From the NCBI GenBank assembly GCA_045114665.1, contig JBGUKW010000017.1, forward strand, positions 1 through 5,813: a DNA stretch of 5,813 nucleotides. The letters are read 5' to 3'. The translations under genes and the position numbers were made by a program. Positions 5,794 through 5,813 of this stretch are shown piece by piece (positions within the stretch are counted from its first letter, which is position 1; the number at the start of each line of letters is the position of its first letter). The DNA is from CADAWZ01 sp045114665 (GTDB taxonomy: Bacteria; Vulcanimicrobiota; CADAWZ01). The notes beneath the pieces are model-generated. The model was not told where the DNA came from. It saw only the letters and a list, made by a program, of their open reading frames with translations, and searched no databases.

Positions 5794-5813
5794 ATGAATA
5801 AAAAAAGTGGCAT
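5794..5813 (+). CDS. Possible start of a fourth operon gene (partial)
   Basis: An ATG three bases after the preceding stop opens M-N-K-K-S-G and runs off the right edge. The spacing suits the tightly packed operon, and the Asn-Lys-Lys start resembles exported-protein N-termini. The sequence just upstream (tataaaag) has no real Shine-Dalgarno, although translation could be coupled to the gene before. Six codons are too few to confirm it. Confidence 0.25.

Overview
The window is very AT-rich. It shows three N-terminal lipoprotein signals plus one SPase I-type signal peptide. Shine-Dalgarno sites are strong and G-rich (GGGG-type followed by an A tract). This fits a low-GC bacterium, probably diderm and host- or gut-associated, because BspA-type leucine-rich-repeat surface proteins are common in such organisms. 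A spirochaete such as Brachyspira or a similar low-GC anaerobe is possible, but nothing here fixes the genus.

Left part (1-1490, minus strand). At the left edge is the first 62 nt of a gene entering its signal peptide, with a clear ribosome binding site, a TATAAT box and a 17-bp dyad upstream. A strong symmetric terminator at 265-307 separates it from a BspA-like lipoprotein with six 23-residue leucine-rich repeats (415-1311). Directly upstream of that gene is a decayed tandem copy of its own first ~96 bp (signal peptide, start and RBS region).

Middle part (1491-3655, minus strand). A two-gene unit, tlyA followed 17 nt later by a large peptidase-S51-like protein. TlyA is a ribosomal RNA 2'-O-methyltransferase with all four K-D-K-E catalytic residues. 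The S51-like protein keeps the Ser-Asp-His spacing of peptidase E but carries about 150 extra residues between its N-terminal strand and the nucleophile region. Both lack export signals and should be cytoplasmic.

Right part (3656-5813, plus strand). A divergent intergenic region of about 300 bp contains a perfect 20-bp hairpin, followed on the minus strand by a T run although no minus-strand gene precedes it. Next comes a compact plus-strand operon of exported proteins. It has a small secreted protein that resembles an OB fold, then two tandem paralogous lipoproteins with charged Asn/Lys-rich linkers and a C-terminal beta-rich domain resembling the DUF4352/DUF5067 group. The first two genes overlap by 8 nt, the next gap is 19 nt, and a possible fourth gene starts 3 nt after the last stop. 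This operon is the best candidate for an undescribed envelope system, but its function cannot be read from sequence.
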